Assembly: GCF_001422375.1 (NCBI RefSeq)
Contig: NZ_LMMU01000007.1
Coordinates: 598,184 to 662,183, forward strand
Reading direction: 5' to 3'
Length of the DNA stretch: 64,000 bases
Origin: Methylobacterium sp. Leaf99
GTDB lineage: Bacteria; Pseudomonadota; Alphaproteobacteria; Rhizobiales; Beijerinckiaceae
The translations under genes and the position numbers were made by a program. Within the stretch, counting starts at the first letter, position 1. Each line of letters opens with the position of its first letter. The notes below the pieces were generated by a model that saw only the letters and a list, made by a program, of their open reading frames with translations, was not told the origin of the DNA and ran no database searches. Below are positions 1-8,135 of this stretch, piece after piece.

Positions 1-223
1 CAAGGACGCCCAGGAGATGCGCATCCGCAGGAGCGGCCTGGATTGGACCTTCGTCCGCCCCGGCGTCCTCACGCCCGGATTGGCGACCGGTCGCTACAAG
101 ATCCTCACAGAGCCACCGTCGTGGCGGAACGGCCTGATCTCGCGGGCCGACGTCGCCCACTTCATCGTCGGACAGGTCGACCGGCCGACCTCCGTGCGAA
201 AGGCCGTTGTCCTGATCGGCTAA
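1..223 (+). CDS. NAD(P)-binding (NmrA/atypical SDR-like) protein, C-terminal fragment
   Basis: The frame is open from the window edge (codons start at base 2) to the TAA at 221-223, so only about 73 C-terminal residues are visible. The residues SGLDWTFVRPGVLTPG followed by ISRADVAHFIV match the end of atypical short-chain dehydrogenases of the NmrA/YwnB kind. In that family the RPG segment lies after the Rossmann core and the ADVA segment precedes the last helix. The nucleotide-binding GxxGxxG and any active-site residues lie outside the window, so substrate and activity cannot be judged. Confidence 0.7.
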   Translation, partial: KDAQEMRIRRSGLDWTFVRPGVLTPGLATGRYKILTEPPSWRNGLISRADVAHFIVGQVDRPTSVRKAVVLIG

Positions 224-725
224 TCGACCGCGGCCGGACTCAAACATTTCCAAATGCGTAACCTGTCGCGGATGCCGGTACGCACCATACGTTGCCCTCG
301 GAGTCGCTCCGCTCCCGTCCGAGGCCCAGGTCGACCCGCATGGTCGCCCCCGTCTCCGTGATCCTGCCGGTCATCGCGTGGGCGTTCGTCGCAATCGCCG
401 CCTACCGCCATCTCCCGAAGCACTGGGCCGCCGGGGTGGCCTTCCACCCCTCGGATCGGAATTCCAGTCCTTGATTTCTCTCCCGGACGTCCACGTGGGG
501 CGAAGAGCATTCGGTCCGTTCCGCAGGAATCGACGAGAGGCAGAGGTTCGATGACCCGTATCCCGGCGGATGGGGGCCGTATTTCCCTGGCGCCAGGAAC
601 GGCCGATAGTCAGGAACGGCGGATATCGGCCGGACGCATCCGGAAAGTCGCCTGCTTTACAACTCGCGCATTTGCGTCTCTGTTGAGCCTCGTACTCGCC
701 GGACGACGGTCAACAGCAAACGGGG
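224..725. other. Intergenic region with no supported gene
   Basis: About 500 bases between the NAD(P)-binding fragment and the B12-binding protein. A plus-strand frame at about 340-474 would encode a hydrophobic stretch (PVSVILPVIAWAFVAIAAY) that looks like one membrane helix. It has no convincing ribosome-binding site and no recognisable family, so I do not call it. No clear repeat or terminator was seen. The last 200 bases presumably carry the promoter of the downstream sensory genes. Confidence 0.4.
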
Positions 726-1649
726 ATGCCAACCCCGGACCATGGGGATGAGGCAATGCTGGGTCAGGGATTTTCCCACCGGGAGTGGGCCGGTCTGATC
801 ACGGAGGGGATCGCTGAAGCGGCGAATGTCCGCGAGGACTATGCACGACGAAGGTCCGCCAATGAGGCACGGCAACGAACCCTGGCGCTCAGCCGCATCG
901 TTCAGACGGACATCATCCCCCGGCTGATGCTGCTCGACCGCGGCGAGAGGCAAGTCCGGTCGGACATTCTGCCGAAGCTCGATACGGAAGCGGTCTCGGG
1001 CTTCACGGATTTGATCCTTGGGCACGACGTCACGGCCCTCATGAGCGCTTTCACCGCGCTCACCGCAAAAGGCTATTGCGTCGACGATCTGTTCCTCGAC
1101 CTATTGGCACCTTCGGCGGCCCTGCTGGGACGCATGTGGGATGACGATCTGTGCGACTTCATCGAGGTCACGGCTGGCCTCGCCCAACTCCAGTTCCTGT
1201 TGGCCACGTTCCGCACGGACGGAGGCATCGCGCCCTACGACAGTGAGCGTCGTATCCTCCTGATGGGAGCACCGGGCGAACTCCACACCTTCGGCCTGGC
1301 GATCGTCGAGCAATTCATGCGGAAGGCCGGCTGGCATGTGGCGAGCGGACTTGCCTCCAGCCCCGAGGAGATCGCGGATCTTGTCGGATTGGAGCCGTTC
1401 GGCGTGGTGGGTCTGACCCTGAGCCGGGAGGGCCACCTCGATCAACTCGCTGCCTCGATCCAGGCGGTACGACGGGCGTCGCTCAATCCTTCGATTGGCG
1501 TCATGGTCGGGGGGCCCGTCTTCCTCGAGCATCCCGAATACGTCGAACGGGTCGGCGCCGATGCCTCAGCGGTCGATGCCCCCACCGCGGTGCTCCTTGC
1601 GCAGAGACTTCTCTCGTCTGCGAAGTCCGAACGCCCGACAAAGCCATGA
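726..1649 (+). CDS. Cobalamin-binding-domain regulator, AerR/PpaA-like
   Basis: A 307-aa soluble protein. Residues about 90-165 form a helical cap: WDDDLCDFIEVT followed by GLAQLQ (from residue 138) matches the cap of AerR/PpaA-type proteins rather than the W-x9-EH motif of CarH. Residues about 175-300 are a B12-binding Rossmann domain with GELHTFG, whose His187 fits the base-on ligand of the [DE]xHxxG motif, and a late GGP loop. AerR/PpaA proteins bind cobalamin and modulate redox- or light-controlled gene expression. I infer a sensory, not catalytic, role because no enzyme domain is fused and two BLUF genes follow directly. The start may instead be the ATG at 756, which has GGGGATGAGG just upstream. 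Confidence 0.75.
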   Translation: MPTPDHGDEAMLGQGFSHREWAGLITEGIAEAANVREDYARRRSANEARQRTLALSRIVQTDIIPRLMLLDRGERQVRSDILPKLDTEAVSGFTDLILGHDVTALMSAFTALTAKGYCVDDLFLDLLAPSAALLGRMWDDDLCDFIEVTAGLAQLQFLLATFRTDGGIAPYDSERRILLMGAPGELHTFGLAIVEQFMRKAGWHVASGLASSPEEIADLVGLEPFGVVGLTLSREGHLDQLAASIQAVRRASLNPSIGVMVGGPVFLEHPEYVERVGADASAVDAPTAVLLAQRLLSSAKSERPTKP

Positions 1650-1740
1650 TCAAAATCAGCAATCACACCTCTTTCCAGCTTTCGAACGAACCAATGTAGA
1701 TTTTTCTACCGATCCGACGGCCTGACAGGATCCAACGGCA

Positions 1741-2151
1741 ATGTCTCTCGTTCAGCTCATCTATGCCTCACGCCCATTCGGGTTTGATCAGGCGATCCTC
1801 AATGGCATTCTGTCACAATCGCGGCGATGCAACTCGCGCGATGGGATCACCGGCGCCCTCATTTGCAGGGCAGATGTCTATATGCAGTTGTTGGAGGGCT
1901 CGGCCGAAGCGCTGGACGCCACCTATGCACGAATCTTGAGGGATGACCGGCATCTGGAGATCAGGCGGTTGTCTTATCACACCGTAACGAACCGTTTGTT
2001 CCCCGGCTGGGCGATGCGCGATGATCCAGCCCGCTCTTGGATGTGGTCACAAGCCGAAGTTGCGAATGGAGCGATTGAGCGCGCCACCGATCTGCAGGTT
2101 CTGCAAACATTCGAGCGGCTTTCGAATGAACCTGAACGTGTTGACGCCTAG
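1741..2151 (+). CDS. Short BLUF-domain blue-light sensor (first of two)
   Basis: A 136-aa protein that is almost entirely one BLUF domain, which binds FAD and shifts a hydrogen-bond network on blue-light absorption. The photocycle residues are present with standard spacing: Tyr8 (LIYAS), Asn31 (CNSRDGITG), Gln49 (MQLLEG), Trp90 and Met92 (FPGWAM). The C-terminal 40 residues form short helices typical of single-domain BLUF proteins that signal through a partner. It lies 91 bases after the B12-binding gene, with AGGA upstream of the ATG. No output domain is attached, so the partner is probably encoded nearby or elsewhere. Confidence 0.93.
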   Translation: MSLVQLIYASRPFGFDQAILNGILSQSRRCNSRDGITGALICRADVYMQLLEGSAEALDATYARILRDDRHLEIRRLSYHTVTNRLFPGWAMRDDPARSWMWSQAEVANGAIERATDLQVLQTFERLSNEPERVDA

Positions 2152-2293
2152 CAGGTCTTCTATGATACCGATAGATTTGTAAGCAGTTAGCGCCAAATAT
2201 CCTTAGTTGAGCGATGGCCGCCGGCTAAATTAACCATTGCCGTCCTGCAATATTCTCCTTGGTACTCTTTGCTGACATGAAGAGAGCTCATTG

Positions 2294-2806
2294 ATGTTCG
2301 ATGAATACGGCATCCCGCACCGCGCCGATTTTGACGAGACTCGGCTGCCCGAGCTCTGCCATTTCGTCTACTGCAGTCGTGCTGCTGAAGGAATCAACGA
2401 ATCAGAAGTTTGTCGCATCGTCGAGACGTCTCAGCGCAACAATCTTGCCAATGGCATAACCGGGGTGCTGGTTTTCGGCAGCGGCGTTTTCTTCCAGTGG
2501 ATCGAGGGGCCAGCCGCCGAAATACAGAAACTGATCGCGACACTCCATAGCGACAAACGCCATTATGACATTGTTTCGCTGAGTCAGAGCCAGGAAGAGC
2601 GGGAGCGTCTCTATCCGAACTGGGACATGGAGAAGGTCGAAGCCGAGGATATTCGTCTGGTGCTCCAGGATGCGCTCGAAAATGCAGAAGATCAGATCAA
2701 CCGCATGACGCTGATGAGGATTCTCAAACAACTCGATTTGGGTCCGCTCGGTCGAGGTGATCAGGACGCAAATCCGCTTTCCGGCAGGTCTCGAAGCAAC
2801 GCTTAG
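2294..2806 (+). CDS. Short BLUF-domain blue-light sensor (second of two)
   Basis: A 170-aa protein. Residues about 20-112 form a BLUF domain with Tyr26 (FVYCS), Asn50 (NNLANGITG), Gln68 (FFQWIEG), Trp110 and Met112 (PNWDM), so it should be photoactive. It has an extra N-terminal 18 residues and a longer helical tail than the preceding BLUF protein and is only distantly similar to it, so this is not a recent duplication. I start at ATG 2294, which has AAGAGAG about 7 bases upstream; the TTG directly before it is an alternative. A 140-base AT-rich gap separates it from the first BLUF gene, so it may have its own promoter. Confidence 0.93.
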   Translation: MFDEYGIPHRADFDETRLPELCHFVYCSRAAEGINESEVCRIVETSQRNNLANGITGVLVFGSGVFFQWIEGPAAEIQKLIATLHSDKRHYDIVSLSQSQEERERLYPNWDMEKVEAEDIRLVLQDALENAEDQINRMTLMRILKQLDLGPLGRGDQDANPLSGRSRSNA

Positions 2807-3205
2807 GACCAGACGGATCGTTTTTTGCTGATCTGATTTCGGACGCTTGCGCATCGAAGCCTACGTTGCCCCCGCGCCTGCGGGTAGTCCCGTTCGAGTT
2901 CGAAGCCTCACCTCATCTCGGGTCCGTGTCGTGGCCGGGGCGGACGCCATTCGGGCGATTATCCATTCAGGACGTTATGGCCGCCGGACCAACGATGCCA
3001 TCTTAACGGTAGCTGCTGGGCTCCAAGCGGCCATTCCAGTGTCTTCGGTCGAAGGTCTGCTCATGGCGCAGAGCTGCCTAGCGCCGCTATCGAAGTGAAC
3101 GTCGGCTTTCTTGTTTTGTCACCCGAAACCGGAATGGCAGAAATCCACCCAGGCTGGACGTTGAGCAGAGTAGTAGGTCCCGGACTGCCACCAGCCCATA
3201 CCCTC
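2807..3205. repeat. Convergent gap with a degenerate dispersed-repeat copy
   Basis: Four hundred bases between the 3' ends of the second BLUF gene and the XRE regulator. No credible gene is present. Around 3110-3165 the sequence CCCGAAACCGGAATGGCAG followed by AAATCCACCCA resembles the left half of the repeat seen at 39.28 kb and 23.28 kb. It lacks the CGTAGAGCGG core of the better copies, so the assignment is tentative. Confidence 0.4.
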
Positions 3206-4069
3206 CTAGTGGGGCTCCGTAAGGGGGTACTCGGTCTCGACCCTATCGTGAGACCCCCGAAGGAGTGCGCAAATTCCATCCCGAACGCTTTGCGTGACGG
3301 GGTTGTAGACGATCATGCCGAGATCTGGACGGCCGTCCACGGAGAAGGCCGAGAACTCCAGCTCGATGGAGCCCAGGATCGGGTGCCGGAGCCGCTTGAC
3401 CCCGTCCGTGTGCGCCCGGACGTCGTTCTCCTGCCACAGGGCTGCGAACTCCGCGCTGGTGCGACTGAGTTCCTCTGCCAGTGCGTTGACCTCGGATGCG
3501 GCGCCCGCCCGCACCGCGTCAGCCCGGAACGCGCCGACGACATAGCGGGCGACGCTAAGCCAATCATGCTGAGCTGCCCGCACACGTGGGTCGCCGAACA
3601 TGCGGCGCAGGATGTTGCGCTCGCTGGGAGGGACCGTGTCCCAGTCGGTCAGCACCACGGCGGCGGCGCGGTTCCAGGCCACCACGTCCCAGGTCGCCGT
3701 CTTGATCAGCGCGGGGCTGACCTCCAGCGTGTCGAGCAACCGCTGCAGGCGCGGGGTGATCCCTTCCTTCGGCGTGTAGCGGACCTCGGGAGGACGCCCA
3801 AGAGCGAGCATGAACACGTGCTCGCGCTCCGGCTCGGTCAGCATCAGCCCGACCGCGATGCGGTTTAGAACGTCGGCCGAGGGCGCTCCGCCACGACCCT
3901 GCTCCAGCCACGTGTACCAAGTGGCGCTAATGTTCGAGCGCTGGGCGACCTCCTCCCGGCGCAGGCCGGGCGTGCGCCGGCGGCCCGAGAACCCGAATGC
4001 GGCAGGATCGAGCCTGGTCCGCCTGTCCCGCAGGTATGCTCCGAGCGAGGTTTCCGAGCTGGCAAGCAT
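3206..4069 (-). CDS. XRE-family regulator with MmyB-like ligand-binding domain
   Basis: A 287-aa protein. Residues about 10-75 are an XRE helix-turn-helix: LRREEVAQRSNIS then WYTWLEQGRGGAPS is the hallmark of the MmyB/ClgR-like group. Residues about 110-275 form the MmyB-like ligand-binding domain (WDVVAWNRAA and a DPRVRAAQHDW stretch), which in this family binds a fatty-acid-like small molecule. It is divergently transcribed from the SDR gene at 4168 with a 98-base gap. In this family the divergent oxidoreductase is commonly the target, so I infer local repression of the SDR. The gap contains GGTATACC (4085-4092), a possible half-operator. Confidence 0.9.
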   Translation of the reverse strand: MLASSETSLGAYLRDRRTRLDPAAFGFSGRRRTPGLRREEVAQRSNISATWYTWLEQGRGGAPSADVLNRIAVGLMLTEPEREHVFMLALGRPPEVRYTPKEGITPRLQRLLDTLEVSPALIKTATWDVVAWNRAAAVVLTDWDTVPPSERNILRRMFGDPRVRAAQHDWLSVARYVVGAFRADAVRAGAASEVNALAEELSRTSAEFAALWQENDVRAHTDGVKRLRHPILGSIELEFSAFSVDGRPDLGMIVYNPVTQSVRDGICALLRGSHDRVETEYPLTEPH

Positions 4070-4167
4070 GGCGATCCTGTTAGTCGGTATACCGGGATAC
4101 GGTCACTACTTAACGGGATCGACCGTGAGCGGATAGTTGGCGTCTGGACCCAATCGGACTGCATCTC

Positions 4168-5070
4168 ATGCTCATCTTCCTCACCGGCGCCACTGGCTTC
4201 ATCGGCTCGGCCATCGTCCCCGAACTTCTCTCCGCGGGCCATCGGGTCCTGGGGATGACACGGTCAGAGGCTGGGGCACGGGCCCTTGTCGAAGCCGGCG
4301 CCGAACCGTTCCTCGGCAACCTGGAGGACATCGACAGCCTCCATCGCGGCGCTGCCCTGGCGGATGGGGTCATCCACACCGCCTTCGACCACGACGACTT
4401 TTCGAACTTCGTCGCCAACTGCGAGAAGGACCGGCGCGCCATCAATGCCCTGGGCTCGGCGCTCAAGGGGTCCGACCGTCCTCTCCTGATCACGTCCGGG
4501 GTCGGCTTCGGTTGCTCGGCCCCGGGGCAGCCGGCGCGCGAGGACGTTTTCAACGCCGAGTACCCGAACCCCCGTGTGGCCTCGGAACTCGCGGGAGCGA
4601 AGCTCCTGGACGAGGGGGTGAACGTATCGGTGATGCGCCTCCCGCAGGTCCATGACACGGTCAAGCAGGGGCTCGTCACCTACCTGGTCGATCTCGCGCG
4701 CGCCAAGGGCGTATCGGCCTATGTCGGGGACGGAGCGAACCGGTGGGCGGCAGGTCCCGTCCTTGACGTCGCGCGCCTCTATTGCCTCGCGGCGGATAGG
4801 GCTGAGGCCGGTGCTCGCTACCACGCGGTCGCCGAGGAGGGTGTCAGCGCCCGCGCCATCGCGGAGGTCATCGGCCGCGGCCTGAAGGTGCCCGTGGCCG
4901 CCTTGTCGTCGGAAGAGGTGGCCGGACACTTCGGGTGGCTCGGTCTGTTCGCCGGCCATGACATGTCGGCCTCCAGTGTCTGGACGCAGGCTCAGCTCGG
5001 CTGGCGTCCGACCGGACTGGGCCTGCTGGCCGACCTTGAGCGGATGGACTACTCCCATGCCTCGTCTTGA
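4168..5070 (+). CDS. Extended SDR-family NAD-dependent epimerase/dehydratase-like protein
   Basis: A 300-aa protein with an N-terminal Rossmann motif GATGFIGS (residues about 7-14), acidic NLEDIDSL at the end of strand 3 and HTAFDH downstream. The catalytic YxxxK of classical SDRs is not obvious (the equivalent region reads YPNPRVASELAGAKLL), as in atypical extended SDRs that act on small carbonyls or have regulatory roles. The C-terminal half (AKGVSAYVGDGANRW) is the substrate-binding part typical of this subgroup. It faces the XRE regulator at 4069 and is probably controlled by it. Substrate unknown. Confidence 0.88.
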   Translation: MLIFLTGATGFIGSAIVPELLSAGHRVLGMTRSEAGARALVEAGAEPFLGNLEDIDSLHRGAALADGVIHTAFDHDDFSNFVANCEKDRRAINALGSALKGSDRPLLITSGVGFGCSAPGQPAREDVFNAEYPNPRVASELAGAKLLDEGVNVSVMRLPQVHDTVKQGLVTYLVDLARAKGVSAYVGDGANRWAAGPVLDVARLYCLAADRAEAGARYHAVAEEGVSARAIAEVIGRGLKVPVAALSSEEVAGHFGWLGLFAGHDMSASSVWTQAQLGWRPTGLGLLADLERMDYSHASS

Positions 5071-5092
5071 GAAGGTGGACGACGCTTGAGAA

Positions 5093-5195
5093 CGGCCGCT
5101 TCGATGCCTTCAGCTTTCGACCGCGGAAAGTCGCAAACCCATCCGACCTAAACGTAGAGCGGACGGACGGGTCCCGACCCAACTTTGCCGTTGCA
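5093..5195. repeat. Dispersed intergenic repeat, copy at a convergent gene end
   Basis: Lies between the stop codons of the SDR (plus) and the SLAC1-type transporter (minus). It contains the best core of the family, CGTAGAGCGGACGGACGGGT at 5153-5172, followed by CCCGACCCAA and preceded by GCGGAAAGTCGCAAACCCA. The same core, with few changes, occurs at 12173, 24171, 34068 and 35307. No ORF runs through it consistently. Its function is unknown; its position suggests a role at transcript 3' ends. Confidence 0.7.
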
Positions 5196-5289
5196 GAGAA
5201 TTCGTGAGGAGCCTGAAAGCGGTCGTTTGACTCGCTGACGTTCTGTTGTAGCGGATCGTCCATGATCTCTGAAGGCAGTGACGGTCCAT

Positions 5290-6309
5290 TCACGAGCTGA
5301 GCGTGCGCAACTCGCCTTTTGCTAGGCCGAGCAGAGTGCGCGCGAGGAGCCCCAGGATGACGATCGTCGAGCCTGCTAGCAGCATCACGGCGACGGCGTC
5401 CGTCGCTAGTCCGGGCTCGGCTGCCGCGAACCTCAGGGCCGTAGTGGCAGAAGCTGCGAGCGGGAAGCTGACCGCCCACCAGGACACCCGGAACGGACAG
5501 GAGCGCGGCAGATGTCTGAGGCGCGGCATAAGGACCGCTAGCATGAACAGCATGAGCGCGTAGAGCGCCTCCGCGAACAGATCGACCGTACCCGTCGTCG
5601 TCACATAGGTCGCGAAGCCGACAGCGAACGGCGCAACGAGGATGAGCAGAGACGGCTGCAGGGCGGACGGCAGTGGGGCATCGAACAGAAGCCGTGACAC
5701 GATCATCGTGAACAGCGGAACCGCGAAGAAAAGGCCGACCGAGAGGCCGAGCACCATGACACCGTGGGTATGTGGCAAGCCGAGCGAGGGCAGGGCCAGC
5801 GGCAGGTCGAGAAGGCCGACCACCGGGACGATCCAGGCGGGTGTCGCGTGGGCGGCGACTTGGCGTTCGCTCAGCCAGCGGGTCACAATCGCCCAGGCGA
5901 AGGCCAGCATGCCGACAGCGCCCAGGACCCACATCCCTTGAGCGAGCCGGAGATGGATGGGCGCGAGCACGATCGGCAAAAGAAGCAGGCTGATCAGCAG
6001 GGTCCCGAACAGATTGCCGGCGATCGGATGCCGGAACTCGGCCAGGACCGCGTCCGGCGCGGTGACGAGCTTCACCGTGTAGCCGATGGTCATGACGACG
6101 AAGGCCGCCACCGCTGCCCAGCCGATGGCATCGGCCAGCAAGGCCGGTGCGCCGTAGTGGGCTTCGGCGAGGCGCCAGGCGAAGCTGAGACCGGTCAGCC
6201 CCATCACCGAGGCGAAGAGGCCGACCGGCAGGTAATCGAGCTGCCGCCAACCCATGCGTGGAATCGTCGGCAGACCGATCGGCGTCGGCTTCGAGGAAGC
6301 ATCTGACAT
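5290..6309 (-). CDS. SLAC1/TehA-family anion channel or tellurite-resistance/dicarboxylate transporter
   Basis: A 339-aa integral membrane protein with about ten hydrophobic segments and the family FRHP motif (residues about 91-94) after the third helix. It belongs to the TDT/SLAC1 family (TehA, Mae1), whose members pass anions or monocarboxylate/dicarboxylate ions through a central pore closed by a phenylalanine. It ends a minus-strand run with the PNPOx-like gene (30 bases upstream) and the hydrolase, so it may export an acidic product or support stress tolerance. The substrate cannot be read from sequence. Confidence 0.85.
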   Translation of the reverse strand: MSDASSKPTPIGLPTIPRMGWRQLDYLPVGLFASVMGLTGLSFAWRLAEAHYGAPALLADAIGWAAVAAFVVMTIGYTVKLVTAPDAVLAEFRHPIAGNLFGTLLISLLLLPIVLAPIHLRLAQGMWVLGAVGMLAFAWAIVTRWLSERQVAAHATPAWIVPVVGLLDLPLALPSLGLPHTHGVMVLGLSVGLFFAVPLFTMIVSRLLFDAPLPSALQPSLLILVAPFAVGFATYVTTTGTVDLFAEALYALMLFMLAVLMPRLRHLPRSCPFRVSWWAVSFPLAASATTALRFAAAEPGLATDAVAVMLLAGSTIVILGLLARTLLGLAKGELRTLSS

Positions 6310-6339
6310 GGGAAGGCTCCGTATAGGGGAGGTCGACGA

Positions 6340-6957
6340 TCAATCGACGGCGGCGGGCGCTCTCGCCAGCTGCGCTTCGAGGTCCGCGATCCTCGCATGG
6401 AGCGGGGCAACGGCCGTCGCGATTTCCGCCTCGCTGAAGCGCGGGGTGATGTGTTGCGGGCAGTTCCAGTCGAACGCCTCGATCGTCACGAGGGCGAAGC
6501 GTTCCACCCGCGCCCGGTAGCCGGGCGCGGCCAAGCAAGCGGCGAGGTCCGGGCGCTCGCTGCCGTCGACGACGCGCAGGCGGCCGAGCACCTTGAGACG
6601 CCGCCGGTTCGGGTAATCCATGAAGATCATCGCCACCCGGTCGTTCGTAGCGACATTGCCCACCGATACGTACTGGCGGTTGCCCGCGAACTCGGCCCAG
6701 CCCAGCGTCCGGTCGTCGATGCGCGTCACGAATCCGATCGGCCCGCCGCGGTGCTGGACGTAGGGCCAGCCGGTCTCGGAAACGCTGGCGAGATAGAAGC
6801 TGTCGCGCGCGGCGATGAAGGCGCCCTCGCGTGCGGTAAGCGAATCGTCCGGCACCATCGCGGCGCCGGCATCAGCATAGGCCTCGCGCGAGCCCATGCG
6901 AGCCTGCTCCGCCTGGACGGATGGAGTGAAGGCGAGATCGAAGAAGCGGTGTCTCAT
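6340..6957 (-). CDS. Pyridoxamine 5'-phosphate oxidase-fold FMN-binding protein
   Basis: A 205-aa protein with a split-barrel flavin-binding domain: FYLASVSETGWPYVQHRGGP (residues about 54-73) and, downstream, NRQYVSVGNVATNDRVAMIF followed by MDYPNRRRLKVLG. These are the conserved strands of the PNPOx-like family that bind FMN or F420. The C-terminal 30 residues form a coiled helix (EAEIATAVAPLHARIADLEA). It sits between the hydrolase and the anion channel on the same strand. Family members reduce or oxidise diverse small molecules; a true PdxH role is unlikely because the PdxH signature is absent. Confidence 0.88.
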   Translation of the reverse strand: MRHRFFDLAFTPSVQAEQARMGSREAYADAGAAMVPDDSLTAREGAFIAARDSFYLASVSETGWPYVQHRGGPIGFVTRIDDRTLGWAEFAGNRQYVSVGNVATNDRVAMIFMDYPNRRRLKVLGRLRVVDGSERPDLAACLAAPGYRARVERFALVTIEAFDWNCPQHITPRFSEAEIATAVAPLHARIADLEAQLARAPAAVD

Positions 6958-7043
6958 CGCGGACCTCCTGCGACGTGGGCCAAATCGGCGCCGTGGCCGA
7001 GCCCGTTCAGGCCCGGTCGGCAGCCGCTCTGGCCATGGGTGGT

Positions 7044-8000
7044 TCAGTGGGACGACAGGCTGCGGTCAAGGAAGTCGCGCATCAGCGGCGCGATGACGTC
7101 TAGCTTATCTTCGAGCGCGAAGTGTCCCGTGTCGAGCAGGTGCATTTCGGCGTCCGGCAGGTCGCGAAGGTAGGGATGCGCACCCTCGGCCGGGAAGATC
7201 GTGTCGTTCCGGCCCCAGACGATCAGCGTCGGCGGCTGATGCGCACGGAAGAACGCCTGGAATGCGGGATAGAGCGGAACGTTCGTGCCGTAATCGCGGA
7301 ACAGGTCGAGCTGGATATCCTTGTTGCCGGGACGATCGAGAAGTGCCTGATCGTGGCGCCAGTTATCGGGATCGATGCGCGAGACGTCGGCGACGCCGTC
7401 GACATACTGGAACCTCGTCGTGCCCGGAGCGACGAGGACCGACAGGGCCTCGCGGTTCGCTTTGGAATCGTCGGCCCAGTAGGCCTTGATCGGGTCCCAG
7501 AACGCCAGCAACCCCTCCTCGTAGGCGTTGCCGTTCTGAACCACGAGGGCAGTGACGCGCTCCGGATGCTTGAGGGCGAGGCGATAGCCGACGGGCGCCC
7601 CGTAATCCATCACGTAGAGGGCATAGCGCGTCGCTCCAAGGCGGCCGAGCAGCTCATCCACGATGTTGGCAAAATGCGCGAAGGTGTAGGCGAAGGTCTT
7701 GTGGTCCGGAGCGTCGCTCTCGCCGAAACCCGGATAGTCCGGCGCAATGACGCGATAATGGTCGGCGAGGAGCGGGATCAGGTTGCGGAACATGTGCGAC
7801 GAGGTCGGAAAGCCGTGGAGCAGGACGACGACCGGCGCATCGGCCGAACCGGCTTCCCGGTAGAAGACGTCGACGCCGTCGATCGTAGCCGTGCGATGAT
7901 GGATCACGGGGATGGTCGGGTGGGCCAATCTCCTCGACGCCGCGGCCTGTATGGCGAGGGCGGATGCCGACAGAAGGGCCGGGACGATCAGATCGGTCAT
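7044..8000 (-). CDS. Alpha/beta hydrolase of haloalkane dehalogenase/epoxide hydrolase type
   Basis: A 318-aa protein with a hydrophobic N-terminus (about 25 residues, possible signal or anchor) and then an alpha/beta-hydrolase fold. HGFPTSS is the oxyanion-hole strand, the nucleophile elbow reads VMDYGAP (an aspartate, as in dehalogenases and epoxide hydrolases), the acid is in GRNDTIFP and the histidine in DTGHFALE. An Asp nucleophile argues against an esterase. It leads the hydrolase-PNPOx-SLAC1 run and lies downstream of a same-strand LysR gene with a quasi-palindrome between them. Choosing between dehalogenase and epoxide hydrolase needs a structural model of the cap. Confidence 0.88.
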   Translation of the reverse strand: MTDLIVPALLSASALAIQAAASRRLAHPTIPVIHHRTATIDGVDVFYREAGSADAPVVVLLHGFPTSSHMFRNLIPLLADHYRVIAPDYPGFGESDAPDHKTFAYTFAHFANIVDELLGRLGATRYALYVMDYGAPVGYRLALKHPERVTALVVQNGNAYEEGLLAFWDPIKAYWADDSKANREALSVLVAPGTTRFQYVDGVADVSRIDPDNWRHDQALLDRPGNKDIQLDLFRDYGTNVPLYPAFQAFFRAHQPPTLIVWGRNDTIFPAEGAHPYLRDLPDAEMHLLDTGHFALEDKLDVIAPLMRDFLDRSLSSH

Positions 8001-8058
8001 CGTTATTCTCCTCGAAGAGGGCCGGTGCGTGATGCGTTCCGGCTTTCGAGGAGAGATT

Positions 8059-8088
8059 TAGGCTCATCCGCATTTTGGTATAAGCCTA
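8059..8088. promoter_or_regulatory. Quasi-palindromic candidate LysR operator
   Basis: The ends TAGGCT and AGCCTA are exact inverted repeats, and the inner bases (CATCC versus GGTAT) partly match. The site lies 59 bases upstream of the hydrolase start and downstream of the LysR gene. LysR proteins typically bind such T-N11-A type dyads next to the gene they activate. The assignment rests on symmetry and position only. Confidence 0.4.
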
Positions 8089-8135
8089 TGCGTTCGGGAG
8101 TTTCACTTCCGAAAAATGGAAGGCTGTGACAGTCG

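Noticed and set aside
340-474. Small membrane protein gene near the window start
   Set aside because: One hydrophobic stretch but no start signal, family or codon support; left as a note in the intergenic entry.
2847-3098. 83-codon plus-strand frame after the second BLUF gene
   Set aside because: No ribosome-binding site, no family, and codon bias unlike neighbouring genes.
4868-6538. Minus-strand frame of about 556 codons overlapping the SLAC1-type transporter
   Set aside because: The transporter frame has ten membrane helices and the FRHP motif; this one is an Arg/Ala/Pro-rich shadow in another frame of the same strand.
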